Shown: positions 30,297 to 47,572, numbered from the stretch's first letter. The stretch: DNA of 64,000 nt from Yersinia alsatica (GCF_902170305.1 NZ_CABHWW010000011.1:310001-374000), one strand, 5' to 3'. Notes: generated from the sequence alone by a model not told the origin. Translations and numbers: made by a program.

Positions 30297-31196
30297 ATGT
30301 TAGATAAAACACGTTTGCGCATTGCGATGCAGAAATCAGGCCGCCTGAGTGACGATTGCCACGAACTGCTATCGCGCTGCGGGATTAAAATCAATTTGCA
30401 ACAACAGCGCCTGATTGCTTTCGCTGAAAATATGCCAATCGATATCCTACGTGTGCGTGATGACGATATCCCTGGGCTGGTGATGGATGGCGTGGTTGAT
30501 CTGGGCATTATTGGCGAAAACGTGCTGGAAGAAGAGTTACTGAGCCGCCGAGCTCAGGGCGAAGACCCACGTTACTTCACCTTGCGCCGCCTGGATTTCG
30601 GTGGCTGCCGTTTATCACTCGCCGCCTCACTGGATACCGAGTATACCGGCCCGCAATGTCTGCAAAATAAACGCATCGCTACCTCTTACCCACACATTTT
30701 AAAGCAATATCTTGATAAACAAGGCGTTACTTTCAAATCCTGCTTACTGAATGGTTCGGTTGAGGTTGCACCACGTGCCGGTTTGGCCGATGTCATCTGC
30801 GATTTGGTGTCAACCGGTGCCACCTTAGAGGCCAACGGCCTGCGCGAAGTTGAAGTTATCTACCGCTCCAAAGCTTGCCTGATTCAACGTGATGGCGAAA
30901 TGCCGGCTGACAAACAGCAACTGATTGACCGCCTGATGACCCGTATTCAGGGCGTTATTCAAGCCCGTGAATCCAAGTACATTATGATGCACGCACCAAG
31001 CGAGCGTCTGGATGAAATCATTACCCTGCTGCCCGGTGCTGAGCGCCCGACTATTCTGCCATTGGCAGGAGACAAGAGCCGCGTAGCCATGCACATGGTC
31101 AGTAGCGAAACGCTGTTCTGGGAAACCATGGAAAAACTGAAGGCGCTGGGTGCCAGCTCCATTCTGGTATTACCGATTGAAAAAATGATGGAGTAA
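30297..31196 (+). CDS. hisG: ATP phosphoribosyltransferase
   Basis: First enzyme of histidine synthesis, joining PRPP and ATP. 299 aa, the long hexameric form with a C-terminal histidine-binding regulatory domain (about residues 225-299). Recognised by [30 protein letters not shown] and the PRPP-loop region [18 protein letters not shown]. It is followed 3 nt later by hisD. Confidence 0.97.
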
Positions 31197-31199
31197 CCC

Positions 31200-36812
<5,613 letters not shown>

Positions 36813-36819
<7 letters not shown>

Positions 36820-37427
36820 GCGAACAACAAATTAACCAACTAGATTGGGAAAAAGTCGACAATCTGATGCCAGCGATCGTTCAGCATGCCGTATCCGGTG
36901 AAGTTCTGATGATGGGGTATATGAATCGGGAAGCACTGGCGGTGACAGAAGAAACCGGCAAAGTGACCTTCTTCTCGCGTACCAAACAGCGGCTATGGAC
37001 GAAGGGCGAAAGCTCAGGGCACTTCCTCAATGTGGTAAATATCTACCCTGATTGCGACAATGACACCCTGTTGATTCTGGTTAATCCTATCGGCCCGACC
37101 TGTCATTTGGGCAATAACAGTTGCTTCGCACCGGCGGCCAGCGACTGGAGTTTCCTGTATCAATTAGAGCAGCTGCTAGCATCACGTAAATCAGCCGATC
37201 CGGCCAGCTCTTATACGGCCAAACTCTATGCCAGTGGTACTAAACGCATCGCGCAAAAAGTGGGGGAAGAAGGTGTAGAAACCGCCCTTGCCGCGACAGT
37301 GAATGATCGCGAAGAGTTGACCAACGAATCCGCAGATTTGATGTATCACCTGTTGGTGTTATTACAAGATCAAGATTTGGATCTCAGCAAAGTGATTGGC
37401 CGCCTACGGGAGCGCCACGAGAAGTAA
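36813..37427 (+). CDS. hisI: HisIE, PRA-CH hydrolase / PRA-PH pyrophosphatase (GTG start)
   Basis: 204-aa bifunctional enzyme for the second and third steps. The N-terminal cyclohydrolase (about 1-115) shows [23 protein letters not shown] and the metal/catalytic segment [12 protein letters not shown]. The C-terminal pyrophosphohydrolase has [18 protein letters not shown]. The best start is GTG at 36813, overlapping the hisF stop. Last gene of the operon. Confidence 0.95.
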
Positions 37428-37455
37428 TTTTCTTGTACACTTCTGTAGGATAAAA

Positions 37456-37493
37456 AAATGCCCCCGACGGTTTAACTGCGGGGGCATTTTTAT
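37456..37493 (+). terminator. his operon terminator
   Basis: The stem ATGCCCCCG / CGGGGGCAT with a loop of about 12 nt, followed by a T-run, lies 30 nt after hisI. A-rich flanking sequence could let it act in both directions. Confidence 0.88.
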
Positions 37494-37587
37494 TGTGGTA
37501 AACCACTCATCAACACAATGTACTCAAGGGTATTTACCACTAAAGGCATAATGAGCGGAAGTCGTTTGATTGCGGACAGCGCGCAAT

Positions 37588-37621
37588 CATCCTCACGGAC
37601 ACTCAGTACGTGAGGATGACG
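37588..37621. repeat. Hairpin downstream of gnd
   Basis: CATCCTCACG / CGTGAGGATG with an 11-nt loop lies about 50 nt past the gnd stop. It lacks a T-run; it may protect the 3' end of the gnd transcript. Confidence 0.4.
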
Positions 37622-37669
37622 AGCACTGCCCAATGTCAAAATACGAACGCGCAGTAGCCGAAAGGTGGA

Positions 37670-39079
37670 TTACTCCATCCATTCAGTGTGGAATACACCT
37701 TCTTTATCTACACGCTTATAAGTATGCGCGCCAAAATAGTCGCGCTGCGCCTGAATCAGGTTGGCAGGCAATACTGCTGAGCGGTAGCTATCGTAGTAGT
37801 TAATCGCAGCAGAGAATGTTGGTGTCGGGATACCGTTCTGAACAGCATAAGACACAACATCACGCAGTGCTTGCTGGTATTCATCAGCAATCTGCTTGAA
37901 GTATGGTGCCAGCAACAAGTTAGCAATATCGGCATTCTCTGCATAAGCATCTGTGATTTTCTGCAAGAACTGTGCACGGATAATGCAACCGGCACGGAAA
38001 ATCTTAGCGATTTCACCGTAATGCAGATCCCAGTTATTCTCCTCTGAAGCCGCTTTCAGTTGAGAGAAACCTTGTGCATAAGAAACGATTTTACCCAGAT
38101 ACAATGCACGACGGATTTTTTCGATAAACTCAGCTTTATCACCGGCGAAAGGCTGTACTTTAGGGCCAGTCAGTACTTTAGATGCAGCAACACGCTGGTC
38201 TTTCAGAGAAGACAAATAGCGGGCAAACACAGATTCAGTAATCAGTGTTAATGGCTCACCCAAATCCAGAGAACTTTGGCTGGTCCACTTACCGGTGCCT
38301 TTATTGGCAGCTTCATCCAGAATCACATCAACCAGATATTTACCGGCTTCATCTTTCTTGGTGAAGATATCTTTCGTGATATCAATCAGGTAGCTATTCA
38401 GCTCGCCTTTATTCCATTCAGTAAAGGTGCTTGCCAGCTCTTCGTTGCTCAAACCCAAAGACTGTTTTAGCAGAGAATAAGCTTCTGCGATCAACTGCAT
38501 GTCACCGTATTCGATACCGTTGTGAACCATTTTGACATAATGGCCAGCACCGTCTGCACCGATATAAGCAACACAGGCTTCACCATCATCGGCACGAGCA
38601 GCAATTTTCTCAAGAATAGGTGCAACCAGCTCGTAGGCTTCTTTCTGACCACCAGGCATGATTGAAGGACCTTTTAATGCGCCCTCTTCGCCACCGGAAA
38701 CACCAGTACCGATAAAGTTAAAGCCCTGTGCAGAAAGTTCACGATTACGACGGATGGTGTCTTTGTAGTAAGTATTGCCACCATCAATCAGAATGTCACC
38801 TTTATCAAGATGTGGCGTCAGTGAAGCGATAGTTTTATCTGTTGCTTCACCCGCTTTCACCATCAGCAGGATACGGCGTGGTTTTTCCAGTGAATCAACA
38901 AACTCTTCAACGGTATAACTTGGCACCAGATTTTTACCTGGATTCTCAGCAACCACTTCGTCGGTTTTGTCTGATGAACGGTTAAAGATAGAGACGGAAT
39001 AACCACGACTTTCGATGTTGAGCGCCAGGTTACGGCCCATCACCGCCATACCGACAACGCCGATCTGTTGTTTGGACAT
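37670..39079 (-). CDS. gnd: 6-phosphogluconate dehydrogenase, decarboxylating
   Basis: 469-aa NADP enzyme of the pentose phosphate pathway, producing ribulose 5-phosphate. The N-terminal Rossmann motif is [20 protein letters not shown]; the substrate site includes [21 protein letters not shown] and [13 protein letters not shown] with the catalytic Lys; the C-terminal tail [11 protein letters not shown] is present. It sits next to his, as in E. coli. Confidence 0.97.
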   Translation of the reverse strand: MSKQQIGVVGMAVMGRNLALNIESRGYSVSIFNRSSDKTDEVVAENPGKNLVPSYTVEEFVDSLEKPRRILLMVKAGEATDKTIASLTPHLDKGDILIDGGNTYYKDTIRRNRELSAQGFNFIGTGVSGGEEGALKGPSIMPGGQKEAYELVAPILEKIAARADDGEACVAYIGADGAGHYVKMVHNGIEYGDMQLIAEAYSLLKQSLGLSNEELASTFTEWNKGELNSYLIDITKDIFTKKDEAGKYLVDVILDEAANKGTGKWTSQSSLDLGEPLTLITESVFARYLSSLKDQRVAASKVLTGPKVQPFAGDKAEFIEKIRRALYLGKIVSYAQGFSQLKAASEENNWDLHYGEIAKIFRAGCIIRAQFLQKITDAYAENADIANLLLAPYFKQIADEYQQALRDVVSYAVQNGIPTPTFSAAINYYDSYRSAVLPANLIQAQRDYFGAHTYKRVDKEGVFHTEWME

Positions 39080-39286
39080 TAAAAAACTCCTGTCTGAAGG
39101 ATGACACCTGTTACCGGCCTTGAGGCCAACAGGTTTTTGATGTGGGAAACATGTTAACTCAGGATTATGTCAGCTGGGTAGTGATTGGTGCGATAGATAG
39201 CACAACTGACCAGTTGCTGTCCGCACTCGTTTGCTTTATCTGAGCAAACAGTACATATGATTTAATGACTCAAAATAAATAGTACA

Positions 39287-39320
39287 AAAAAAAAGCAATC
39301 ACATGGATTGCTTTTCATTT
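39287..39320 (-). terminator. galF terminator
   Basis: On the minus strand AAAAGCAATC / GATTGCTTTT with a short loop is followed by about ten T, starting 15 nt after the galF stop. Confidence 0.9.
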
Positions 39321-39334
39321 ATCGCTGATTTTGC

Positions 39335-40228
39335 TTACGCCAGAAAATCTTTCAGCCAGGCTTTAAACTCAGCCCCTTGTTTTGGATGGCGTAATCCATA
39401 AGCAACATAAGCCTGCATATAACCGAGTTTCTCACCACAGTTATAAGATTGCCCAGCTAAGGCCACAGCATCGACCGGTTTTTCCTCAGCCAAAGCATCA
39501 ATGGCATCGGTCAATTGAATTCGACCCCATGCCCCTGGTTTGGTTTTTTCTAATAGCGGCCAGATATCGGCAGATAGCACATAACGCCCAACCGCCGACA
39601 GATTTGATTGCAAGTCTGCCGGGCTTTGAGGCTTCTCGACCATAGCTTTGATTCGGCTGCTTTCACCGGGAGCCAGTTCTGGCTTCTCACAAGAAATTAC
39701 CGAGTAATTTGATAATGCCTCGGGTTCGACTGAATGCACCAATACCTGACTCGTCCCCGTCTCTTCGAAACGTTTGACTAATTGGGCAAGGTTATCTCGA
39801 GTCAGATCTGATTTCGCATCATCAATCAGAACATCTGGCAGTAACACAGCAAATGGCTCATCCCCTACCAGTGGCTTGGCACACAATACCGCGTGGCCCA
39901 AACCTTCAGCATGCCCCTGACGAATATGCATGATAGTCACACCTGGCGGGCAAATAGATTGCACTTCATCCAGTAGTTGGCGCTTAACCCGAGCTTCCAG
40001 CATGGCTTCCAGCTCATAAGAGGTATCGAAATGGTTCTCTACCGCATTCTTTGATGAATGGGTTATCAAGATAATTTCTTTAATACCTGCGGCAACACAT
40101 TCATTAACTACATATTGGATCAATGGCTTATCAACAATAGGTAGCATTTCTTTTGGAATGGCTTTCGTAGCCGGCAGCATTCTCATGCCTAAACCTGCCA
40201 CAGGAATTACTGCTTTCAATTTGGTCAT
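39335..40228 (-). CDS. galF: GalF-type UTP-glucose-1-phosphate uridylyltransferase homologue
   Basis: 297-aa nucleotidyltransferase-fold protein. Two changes mark it as GalF and not Gal[10 protein letters not shown] where GalU has GLGTRML, and [13 protein letters not shown] where GalU has [13 protein letters not shown]. In E. coli GalF has little activity of its own and modulates GalU. The rest ([35 protein letters not shown]) is shared. It is probably co-transcribed with galU (62-nt gap). Confidence 0.88.
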   Translation of the reverse strand: MTKLKAVIPVAGLGMRMLPATKAIPKEMLPIVDKPLIQYVVNECVAAGIKEIILITHSSKNAVENHFDTSYELEAMLEARVKRQLLDEVQSICPPGVTIMHIRQGHAEGLGHAVLCAKPLVGDEPFAVLLPDVLIDDAKSDLTRDNLAQLVKRFEETGTSQVLVHSVEPEALSNYSVISCEKPELAPGESSRIKAMVEKPQSPADLQSNLSAVGRYVLSADIWPLLEKTKPGAWGRIQLTDAIDALAEEKPVDAVALAGQSYNCGEKLGYMQAYVAYGLRHPKQGAEFKAWLKDFLA

Positions 40229-40290
40229 AATTAACCTACTGATTTCTCATGCGAATTTAAATCATTCTATATTCAGTCGCTAAACCAATC

Positions 40291-41184
40291 TTAGTCGATT
40301 TGCTGCTTCAGCCAGGCTGTAAATTTTTCACCTTCGGTATTGTGGCGGACGCCATAAGTGACAAAGGCTTTCATATAACCTAATTTATCGCCGCAATCGT
40401 GAGATTTACCAGTCATATGGAAAGCTTCAACCGGTTCTTGCTCCATTAGCATCGCGATGGCATCGGTAAGCTGAATCTCATCACCTGCACCACGAGGCGT
40501 TTTCTTCAGCAATGGCCAGATATCTTTTGACAGCACATAGCGCCCAACTACCGCGAGGTTAGAAGGAGCATCAGCGACGGAAGGCTTCTCAACGACGGCG
40601 GTCATTAGCGTGCTTTCACCCGGTGCTAAATCAACATGGCCACAGTCTGCAATACCGTACTTAGAAACATCAGCTTGTGGTACCGGCTCCACCATAATCT
40701 GGCTACGCCCCGTTTCCTCAAAACGCTGAATCATCTTGGCAAGGTTTTCTTTAGATAAATCAGCCGTTGAATCATCAAGCAAAACATCCGGCAGCAACAC
40801 GATAAACGGATTGTCGCCCACCATGGATTGAGCACAAAGTACGGCATGTCCCAGCCCTTTGGCATGGCCCTGACGCACTTGCATGATGGTAACGTCCGGC
40901 GGGCAAATATTTTTAATCTCTTTTAATAACTGCCGCTTAACCCGAGATTCCAGTGCCGCTTCCAATTCAAATGATGTATCGAAATGGTTTTCTATCGCAT
41001 TCTTCGATGAATGGCTGACCAACACGATCTCTTTGACCCCGGCAGCAACACATTCATTCACGATATATTGAATTAGGGGCTTATCGACCACCGGCAGCAT
41101 TTCTTTCGGAATCGCCTTGGTCGCTGGCAACATGCGGGTGCCAAGTCCGGCGACAGGAATGACTGCCTTCAATTTCTTTTCCAT
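40291..41184 (-). CDS. galU: UTP-glucose-1-phosphate uridylyltransferase
   Basis: Makes UDP-glucose from glucose 1-phosphate and UTP for LPS core and other glycans. 297 aa from [13 protein letters not shown] (41184); AAGG lies 8 nt upstream and this start matches the homologues, so the ORF extension to 41211 is rejected. The uridylyl motif [18 protein letters not shown] and the intact [14 protein letters not shown] distinguish it from galF downstream. Confidence 0.93.
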   Translation of the reverse strand: MEKKLKAVIPVAGLGTRMLPATKAIPKEMLPVVDKPLIQYIVNECVAAGVKEIVLVSHSSKNAIENHFDTSFELEAALESRVKRQLLKEIKNICPPDVTIMQVRQGHAKGLGHAVLCAQSMVGDNPFIVLLPDVLLDDSTADLSKENLAKMIQRFEETGRSQIMVEPVPQADVSKYGIADCGHVDLAPGESTLMTAVVEKPSVADAPSNLAVVGRYVLSKDIWPLLKKTPRGAGDEIQLTDAIAMLMEQEPVEAFHMTGKSHDCGDKLGYMKAFVTYGVRHNTEGEKFTAWLKQQID

Positions 41185-41674
41185 CAACCATACCTTTTCT
41201 GGAGTAGCCACTTAGTAGGCCTGCAAATAGATATAAATACTAACTCACAATCTCGGTCGTGCAAGACTGTATGCTAAATCCTAATCATCCTATATTTATA
41301 TATTATTTCAATGTATTACGAGGAAAGTCCTAATAGTATAAGGGCAGAAAAATTGACGTTCTAATGACTCATTATATTCCACATTAACATTTTGTTAAGC
41401 TAACCTTAGATAATTTGCCTACTTGTGAGCATTTCTTCCCTTTTTTAAGATTAAACCTAGCTAAGTATTTAAGTCCAAAACACTCACCTTCCTGAACGGT
41501 TTATTTATCAATCAGTTACGATGATAACTTACTATCACCTTTTACTGCTGATTATTTGTCCTATAGCTCATGGGGATAGGTTATTGGATGATTGGATGTT
41601 GAATTTTAGCCTATGAGCGCCCATTATTCGCTTTGGCGGCATAAGCCGTAGAAATAAAAGGTGAAGTTAGATAT
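41185..41674. other. Divergent promoter interval galU / yegH
   Basis: 490 AT-rich nt with no convincing ORF. It should carry promoters for both genes. No JUMPStart-like element, repeat or RNA gene was seen. Confidence 0.5.
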
Positions 41675-43261
41675 ATGGAATGGATCGCAGATCCTACTAT
41701 TTGGGCAGGGCTGGCGACGCTAGTTGTGCTCGAAATTGTGTTAGGTATTGACAACCTAATATTTATTGCCATTTTGGCGGAAAAACTGCCCCGTCATCTA
41801 CGGGATAAGGCCCGAGTCACAGGTCTACTGTGCGCCCTGTTGATGCGTCTGGTGCTATTGGCCAGTATCTCGTGGTTAGCGACATTGACGACTCCGTTGG
41901 TCACTATTTCAGGGCATCCATTCAGTGCGCGTGACCTGATTATGCTGATCGGGGGGATATTCCTGCTTTTTAAAGCTACGATGGAGCTCAATGAGCGACT
42001 TGAAGGGAAGGATCATCAGCAAAACCAACAACGTAAAGGTGCGCGTTTCTGGCCAGTAGTGGCACAGATTGTGGTATTGGATGCCATCTTCTCTCTTGAT
42101 TCGGTGATTACCGCGGTCGGGATGGTAGACCATCTCGCCGTCATGATGGCCGCCGTCTGTATTGCTATTGGTTTGATGTTGTTAGCCAGTAAGTCACTGA
42201 CTCGCTTTGTGAATGCGCATCCAACCATTGTTATTCTCTGTTTAAGCTTCTTACTGATGATCGGCTTCAGTTTGGTGGCCGAAGGCTTTGGCTACCATAT
42301 TCCGAAAGGTTATCTGTACGCTGCCATTGGTTTCTCCGTCATCATTGAGTCACTGAATCAGTTTGCGCAGTTCAACCGCCGTCGCTTTCTGTCGACTGTC
42401 CGCCCATTACGCGAAAGGACTGCAGAAGCCGTGTTGCGAATGCTCAGTGGCAAACATGAAGAGGCTGAGTTAGATAACCATAGCGCTAATCTGATTGCAG
42501 ATAATACCAGCACCGGTCAGGAGGTGTTTAATGAGCAAGAACGCCGAATGATAGAGCGCGTATTAGGATTGGCCCAACGCACAGTCAGCAGCATCATGAC
42601 ATCGCGCCATGATGTTGAATATCTGGACCTTAATGATCCACCTGAAAAACTGACCCAATTGCTGACAAAAAATCTGCACACTCGAATTGTTGTCACCGAG
42701 GATAGCTCGACAGATGAACCTTTGGGAGTTATTCACGTAATTGATTTACTGAGGCAGCAGTTAGCGGATGAAAAACTCGACTTGCGGGCGTTGATTCGTC
42801 AGCCGTTAATTTTCCCGGAGCAAGTTTCGCTGTTGATGGCATTAGAGCAATTCCGCCAGGCACAAACGCATTTCGCCTTTGTGGTCGATGAGTTTGGCTC
42901 CATCGAAGGGGTTGTCACCCTAACCGACGTGATGGAGACCATTGCAGGTAATCTGCCGGTGGCCGGTGAGGAACTCGATGCCCGCCACGATATACAGCAA
43001 ACGGAAGAAGGTTGCTGGATTGCGAACGGCTATATGCCACTGGAAGATTTAGTGCTCTATATGCCATTGCCAATTGATGATAAACGCGAGTATCACACCT
43101 TGGCTGGGTTATTGATGGAATATACCCAGCGGATACCTCAGGTTGGCGAGCAGTTGAAGATTGGTGACTATCTATTTGAGCCTTTAGAAGTGAGCAGTCA
43201 CCGTATATTAAAGGTCAAAATAACGCAGTTGACAGCGCCAGATCCTGATTATGAAGTGTAG
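41675..43261 (+). CDS. yegH: YegH, TerC-family membrane protein with CBS and CorC domains
   Basis: 528-aa inner-membrane protein. Residues about 1-240 form a TerC-type seven-helix domain ([38 protein letters not shown] with the conserved Asp pairs). Two CBS domains follow (about 300-425: [38 protein letters not shown]) and then a CorC/HlyC domain to the end. It aligns along its length with E. coli YegH, including the last residues (YEV). The transported ion is not established; TerC homologues are linked to Mn efflux. Confidence 0.92.
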   Translation: MEWIADPTIWAGLATLVVLEIVLGIDNLIFIAILAEKLPRHLRDKARVTGLLCALLMRLVLLASISWLATLTTPLVTISGHPFSARDLIMLIGGIFLLFKATMELNERLEGKDHQQNQQRKGARFWPVVAQIVVLDAIFSLDSVITAVGMVDHLAVMMAAVCIAIGLMLLASKSLTRFVNAHPTIVILCLSFLLMIGFSLVAEGFGYHIPKGYLYAAIGFSVIIESLNQFAQFNRRRFLSTVRPLRERTAEAVLRMLSGKHEEAELDNHSANLIADNTSTGQEVFNEQERRMIERVLGLAQRTVSSIMTSRHDVEYLDLNDPPEKLTQLLTKNLHTRIVVTEDSSTDEPLGVIHVIDLLRQQLADEKLDLRALIRQPLIFPEQVSLLMALEQFRQAQTHFAFVVDEFGSIEGVVTLTDVMETIAGNLPVAGEELDARHDIQQTEEGCWIANGYMPLEDLVLYMPLPIDDKREYHTLAGLLMEYTQRIPQVGEQLKIGDYLFEPLEVSSHRILKVKITQLTAPDPDYEV

Positions 43262-43307
43262 CTGACTCGCTCATACGGCTGAAATTGGCCAAGTAAATCA
43301 TCAAAAA

Positions 43308-43347
43308 TAAAGCCGGGTTGCAGTTCATATCGCTACCCGGCTTTTTT
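43308..43347. terminator. Terminator between yegH and dcuC
   Basis: The stem AAGCCGGGT / ACCCGGCTT with a 15-nt loop and a TTTTTT run lies between convergent genes. Confidence 0.85.
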
Positions 43348-43364
43348 ATCGATTCATGTCGATA

Positions 43365-44723
43365 TTATAAGTGTACTGGCACCAGAATCTCAGTTGCCAC
43401 AATCACCACAATCAACCCAACCAGAACAGGTACGGAGGTCCGTTTCACCACTTCGAAAGGTGATATTTTTGCCATACCGGCAACCGCAACCACAACACCT
43501 GAAACCGGGGATAAAGTGCGCCCTAAATTCGACGCCTGTAGCATAGGGATAACCAGATAAGCTGGATTTATTCCCATTTGTGCGGCAAGTTTCGGAATCA
43601 ACTCCACAAACGCATAAAATGGTGCATTACCTGAGCCGGTGGTCATTGCTGCCAGCATAGTAATCACCACCAGAACCAGCATCATAATAATGCCGCCGGT
43701 ACCGAAAGATTGCGCCAATCCAATTAGACCGCTGATAAAACCTACAGTACTTAATCCCTGCGCAAATACACCCGCAGCGACCAATAACATCACCACGGTC
43801 GCAAATGCATCGGCCATACCACGATAAGCAACCTCAAGGCCGCTAAATACAGATTTGGCACTAAAGCTACGTAAGAATTCAATCACCGCGGCAATCAGCA
43901 TGCAGATAACCAATACTGTGATGATGTGTAGCTCTGGCCCCCATTTACCATCAAATATCAACACGCCGATAATAGGGGTAAATGGCAAGATGGCATAAAA
44001 GCCGGGCGCATTGGTGGTGATGTCATTTATATCCATCATCTCATGCTTTTCCTGGCTCTTATTGTCTAGGTAGCGCTGCCAGAAAAAGTGAGCAATAGCC
44101 ATGCAGACGATAGCGGCAATAGAGATAGGTAATGTCGTTTTAAATGCAAAATCAACCAATGGCATTTCAGAGGCTTGCGCCGCTAGCACGACGTCACCAG
44201 ACGTCGGCGCCAGAATAATCGCCGCAGGTGAGGCACAAATTGCAGCAGCAGCCCCACGGCTGATACCGACATTAACCATCACTGGGAACAATGTGGCCAT
44301 CAGTAACACACCTAACCCAGTGGCAGATGACACTGCCAAAGACATCAGGCAGGCAATGATGTAAGCCGCAACCATCAATAAATATGGGGAGTTAATCATC
44401 TGTAATGGTTTAGATGCTAACTTAACCACCACATCATTTGCGCCGATATGAGTCATATAAGCGGCAAAACCGCATAACATCATGATCATCATGCCGAGAT
44501 CGCCACCACGGCTCATCAGCAGAATTTTGACATACTCGACAATATCCGTCGCACGCCAACCGGTTGAGGTGGCGCTGGCCGGTAATACGCTTTTGCCCAT
44601 CAAGGCGCTGATAATTAGCAGCAGCAGGCCACCCACCATCAATACACCAGTGGCAGAATAGCCTTTAATAATATAGCGACCTACACCTACAGCCACTACA
44701 ATCCCAATCAAAAGATCTAACAT
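43365..44723 (-). CDS. dcuC: Anaerobic C4-dicarboxylate transporter DcuC
   Basis: 452-aa inner-membrane carrier of the DcuC family, for succinate export during anaerobic growth. It matches E. coli DcuC almost throughout (YSATGVLMVGGLLLLIISA, YVKILLMSRGGDLGMMIMML, SRGAAAAICASPAAI, SNLGRTLSPVSGVVVAVAG). MLDLLIGI at 44723 has GAGAGAGG upstream and is preferred over the extension to 44765. A possible FNR site lies upstream. Confidence 0.94.
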   Translation of the reverse strand: MLDLLIGIVVAVGVGRYIIKGYSATGVLMVGGLLLLIISALMGKSVLPASATSTGWRATDIVEYVKILLMSRGGDLGMMIMMLCGFAAYMTHIGANDVVVKLASKPLQMINSPYLLMVAAYIIACLMSLAVSSATGLGVLLMATLFPVMVNVGISRGAAAAICASPAAIILAPTSGDVVLAAQASEMPLVDFAFKTTLPISIAAIVCMAIAHFFWQRYLDNKSQEKHEMMDINDITTNAPGFYAILPFTPIIGVLIFDGKWGPELHIITVLVICMLIAAVIEFLRSFSAKSVFSGLEVAYRGMADAFATVVMLLVAAGVFAQGLSTVGFISGLIGLAQSFGTGGIIMMLVLVVITMLAAMTTGSGNAPFYAFVELIPKLAAQMGINPAYLVIPMLQASNLGRTLSPVSGVVVAVAGMAKISPFEVVKRTSVPVLVGLIVVIVATEILVPVHL

Positions 44724-44901
44724 ATACCCTCTCTCACCGAATATCCCCTTCGTCCATGAAGCCACAGAGGATTAGCTCGTTAGCTATCTGCAACACCATG
44801 TTCTTGGGCATTATCATTTGTTGCTGGATGTTGTATTAAGATTTTTCTTGTAAATATGCAGAAATAGCTCTGCACTCTGCCCAAAGTCAGCCGGCGAGTT
44901 T

Positions 44902-44915
44902 ATGACATCTATCAA
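44902..44915 (-). promoter_or_regulatory. Possible FNR site upstream of dcuC
   Basis: On the minus strand TTGATAGATGTCAT compares with the FNR consensus TTGAT-4-ATCAA: one perfect half and a 3/5 second half. It lies about 180 nt before the dcuC start. E. coli dcuC is FNR-activated, which makes the site plausible. Confidence 0.3.
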
Positions 44916-44923
44916 TGATTCGC

Positions 44924-45078
44924 AGAGATTTTAGAAACAAATATTAGTTTGTGAGCAGGAGAGAGGATTTTATGTTTAAAAAGGCGAGATTGATGATCAA
45001 TGCAACAACAGAAAGATAACAAAGAAAGGTCATTATCCTCCGATAAGCCGCTCGACTTATCGGAGGGGAATATACTCG
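44924..45078 (-). other. Non-coding spacer between asmA and dcuC promoter, with hairpin
   Basis: The stem CCTCCGATAAG / CTTATCGGAGG with a 7-nt loop is at 45037-45066, directly after the asmA stop, and probably ends the asmA transcript although no good T-run follows. The rest is AT-rich with no ORF. Confidence 0.5.
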
Positions 45079-46926
45079 TTAAAGCTTATCAATAAGCTTT
45101 CTAAGATCCTTCTGCGCGCGGTTCCCTTGATTACGCTCAGTCCAGTCGCTCAGTGCTTTCTTAGCGCGCTGCTGCAATTCATTACGCAGAAGCTGCTCAA
45201 CATTCAGTTGATAACTCAGTTGCGTCCACGGCCCATAAATGCGCAATGGGATATCCGTGTTCTGCAAGAACTTGACCAAGTTATCTTGCCCACTCCAGCC
45301 TTGCATCACTCGCACGGATAAGTTCATATCACATTGCTGCTGCGGCAAGTTAAGTTCCCCGTGGCCTTTGATGGCAATCAATGCAGAATCGGCGCTGAGG
45401 CTACTTACATCGACTTTCCCTTTATTCAGAGCCAGCTTCGCTTGCAGCTGTTTAACCTCAGTATAGCGCTCATAGCGGTCCTGACCTTTGACATCACTGG
45501 AACTGCGGGTCACCGCCTGCTGGATAAGTTGCTGAATATTCAGCCCCTGCAACTGCGCGCCATTCATACTGAACTGTGCATCGCCTTTCCAGCGGTGGTT
45601 GAATGCCTCAACATCTAAGCCATCACCAGACAGCTGCGCTTTCATGGAGAATTTACCCGTCATCATCTGCGGTAAACCTGCAGCCAATAACACTGGCCCC
45701 AACTCCATATTATTTATTACCGGGCCAACTGTGGCTAACACCTTCTTGCCAGTTACATTCAGCGATCCCGGCAGGGAGAAATCACCACCTAAGGCTTTGC
45801 CCGTTAAGTGACTGATTTGTACATCACCGCGTTGGTTTGATGCTTGCAGATTCAATTGGCTGACATTGATGGCGCGATAAACCAAATTATTCGCAGTGAG
45901 TTTAATTTGCGCCGTAAAATCACGCAGTGCCTGTAAATCCTGCCCAACATCATCATCAGTCTGAATTGCAATAACGGGGGCAGTCACGGCCGGTTGTTTA
46001 ACCGTGTCTTTACTACCCGCCGTGCTTTTAGGCTCCCACCCAAAGATAGTATCCAAGTTAAGATTATCGGCAGCCAGATTGATGACATAATCAGGTACGT
46101 CACCGAGAGTTGCTTTGGCACTCCCCGTTAACTGGTTGTTATTCGCCGAGAAACTCAGCTGATTCAACAATAATTGCTGAATATCACTTTGATAGCTGGC
46201 TTGTAGTGTCCCCTCCCCGCTCACCCCACCGACAGGAATATCTGCCCCTTCTACTTTATAAGTAAATTGGCTGATATTGGCGCTGAATTGCTGTGGGTAA
46301 CGCCCCATATCGGCATCGGCAACCATCGAGAAAGTGACATCCCGCTGATTTCGATTAACACGACTGGAGAGCGAGATATGAACTTGCCGCTGCGAGTCTT
46401 GTTGCAGTTCAAGATTAATATCGCGGACATTCACTTGATCATTGTCTGTCCGTTGCCAAATCAGCAAGCTGTCGGCAACCTGGACTTTATTGATATCGAG
46501 CTTCCAGGCTCGATGCTCATCAACCGGCGCATTTCCACTTGGTGCAACCGGTGCCCCTGGCTGCTGTTGAGCTTCACTGTCTGGGGTTAAGCGGATAACC
46601 GCCCCTTTCAGCATCACCTGCTTAATATCAAGTTGATGTGACAGCAACGGCCAGAGTTTGACATCAAGGCGCATATTTTCAGCACTGACCATCGGGGCAG
46701 TAGCACCGGGAGCAGTTAACGCCGTCCGACCAGCAATAATGCTAAGTTGCGGCCAGACATGCCAACGTAAATCGCCTTCAAGTTGCAGTTGATAACCACT
46801 TTTCCTCTCGACTTGTTTGACCATGTACGCACGAAAGTCATTAGGATTTACTAGCAATACCAATGCGCTCATACCTGCAACTAATACAACGAGCAGGATA
46901 ATTAACGTCGTTAGTAATCGTCTCAT
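45079..46926 (-). CDS. asmA: AsmA, outer-membrane biogenesis/lipid-transport protein
   Basis: 615-aa inner-membrane-anchored periplasmic protein of the AsmA family (E. coli AsmA is 617 aa). It has one N-terminal transmembrane helix (RRLLTTLIILLVVLVAGMSAL), then the AsmA N-domain (NPNDFRAYMVKQVERKSGYQL, LEGDLRWHVWPQLSI), a Pro/Gln-rich spacer near residue 130 and the C-domain (NLNLDTIFGW, LNIQQLIQQAV). Large AsmA relatives form lipid-conducting bridges. MRRLLTT at 46926 is preferred over an ORF start at 46947. Confidence 0.93.
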   Translation of the reverse strand: MRRLLTTLIILLVVLVAGMSALVLLVNPNDFRAYMVKQVERKSGYQLQLEGDLRWHVWPQLSIIAGRTALTAPGATAPMVSAENMRLDVKLWPLLSHQLDIKQVMLKGAVIRLTPDSEAQQQPGAPVAPSGNAPVDEHRAWKLDINKVQVADSLLIWQRTDNDQVNVRDINLELQQDSQRQVHISLSSRVNRNQRDVTFSMVADADMGRYPQQFSANISQFTYKVEGADIPVGGVSGEGTLQASYQSDIQQLLLNQLSFSANNNQLTGSAKATLGDVPDYVINLAADNLNLDTIFGWEPKSTAGSKDTVKQPAVTAPVIAIQTDDDVGQDLQALRDFTAQIKLTANNLVYRAINVSQLNLQASNQRGDVQISHLTGKALGGDFSLPGSLNVTGKKVLATVGPVINNMELGPVLLAAGLPQMMTGKFSMKAQLSGDGLDVEAFNHRWKGDAQFSMNGAQLQGLNIQQLIQQAVTRSSSDVKGQDRYERYTEVKQLQAKLALNKGKVDVSSLSADSALIAIKGHGELNLPQQQCDMNLSVRVMQGWSGQDNLVKFLQNTDIPLRIYGPWTQLSYQLNVEQLLRNELQQRAKKALSDWTERNQGNRAQKDLRKLIDKL

Positions 46927-46990
46927 GACATCCTCTTGTCTAAACAAGCGATAAAGCCCAAACGGGCTAAAATCTCAGCGAGAAAAATGG

Positions 46991-47572
46991 CTAGTCTTTA
47001 TCTATACGACTGGCTACAGCACCTTGTTGACCACGATATTTTGCATCCTGACGGCTATTGTAAGGGCGGGCCGCCGGTCCAGAGAGTGGCTCAAAACTCA
47101 GCGCACCAATTAACATCCCTGGGCGCAGAGCCAATGGCAACTTACCTGAATTATAGAACTCCAGCACAATCCTGCCTTGCCAACCGGGATCTATTCGGTG
47201 TGCGGTCACATGCACCATCAATCCAAGGCGAGCCAGAGAGGAGCGGCCATCAAGCCAGCCGACCAGATCATCAGGAATAGTGACTGACTCTAACGTGACG
47301 GCCAGCGCCAGTTCACCGGGATGCAGGAAGAACGCTTCCCCTTCGGGCAGATTGATTTCATCGCTCATAACCCGTTCCAAGGCTTCACTGACTTCATCTT
47401 TCGGGCCGCTTAAATCAATAAATGCCGCAGTGTGGCCGCGGAACACGCGAAATTGGTTGCCTAAGCGAACATCGACTGTGGCACCATTGATACGTTCTAC
47501 CGGCGGACGAGGGTCGATACCCAATTTGCCGCTGTCCAGCCAAGCTTCTATGTCACGATCGCACAGTCTCAT
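46991..47572 (-). CDS. dcd: dCTP deaminase
   Basis: Deaminates dCTP to dUTP, the precursor route for dTTP. 193 aa, standard length. The homotrimer active-site segments [20 protein letters not shown] and [14 protein letters not shown] are present, with the catalytic Glu in the latter. It is in the order asmA-dcd-udk, as in E. coli. Confidence 0.97.
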   Translation of the reverse strand: MRLCDRDIEAWLDSGKLGIDPRPPVERINGATVDVRLGNQFRVFRGHTAAFIDLSGPKDEVSEALERVMSDEINLPEGEAFFLHPGELALAVTLESVTIPDDLVGWLDGRSSLARLGLMVHVTAHRIDPGWQGRIVLEFYNSGKLPLALRPGMLIGALSFEPLSGPAARPYNSRQDAKYRGQQGAVASRIDKD

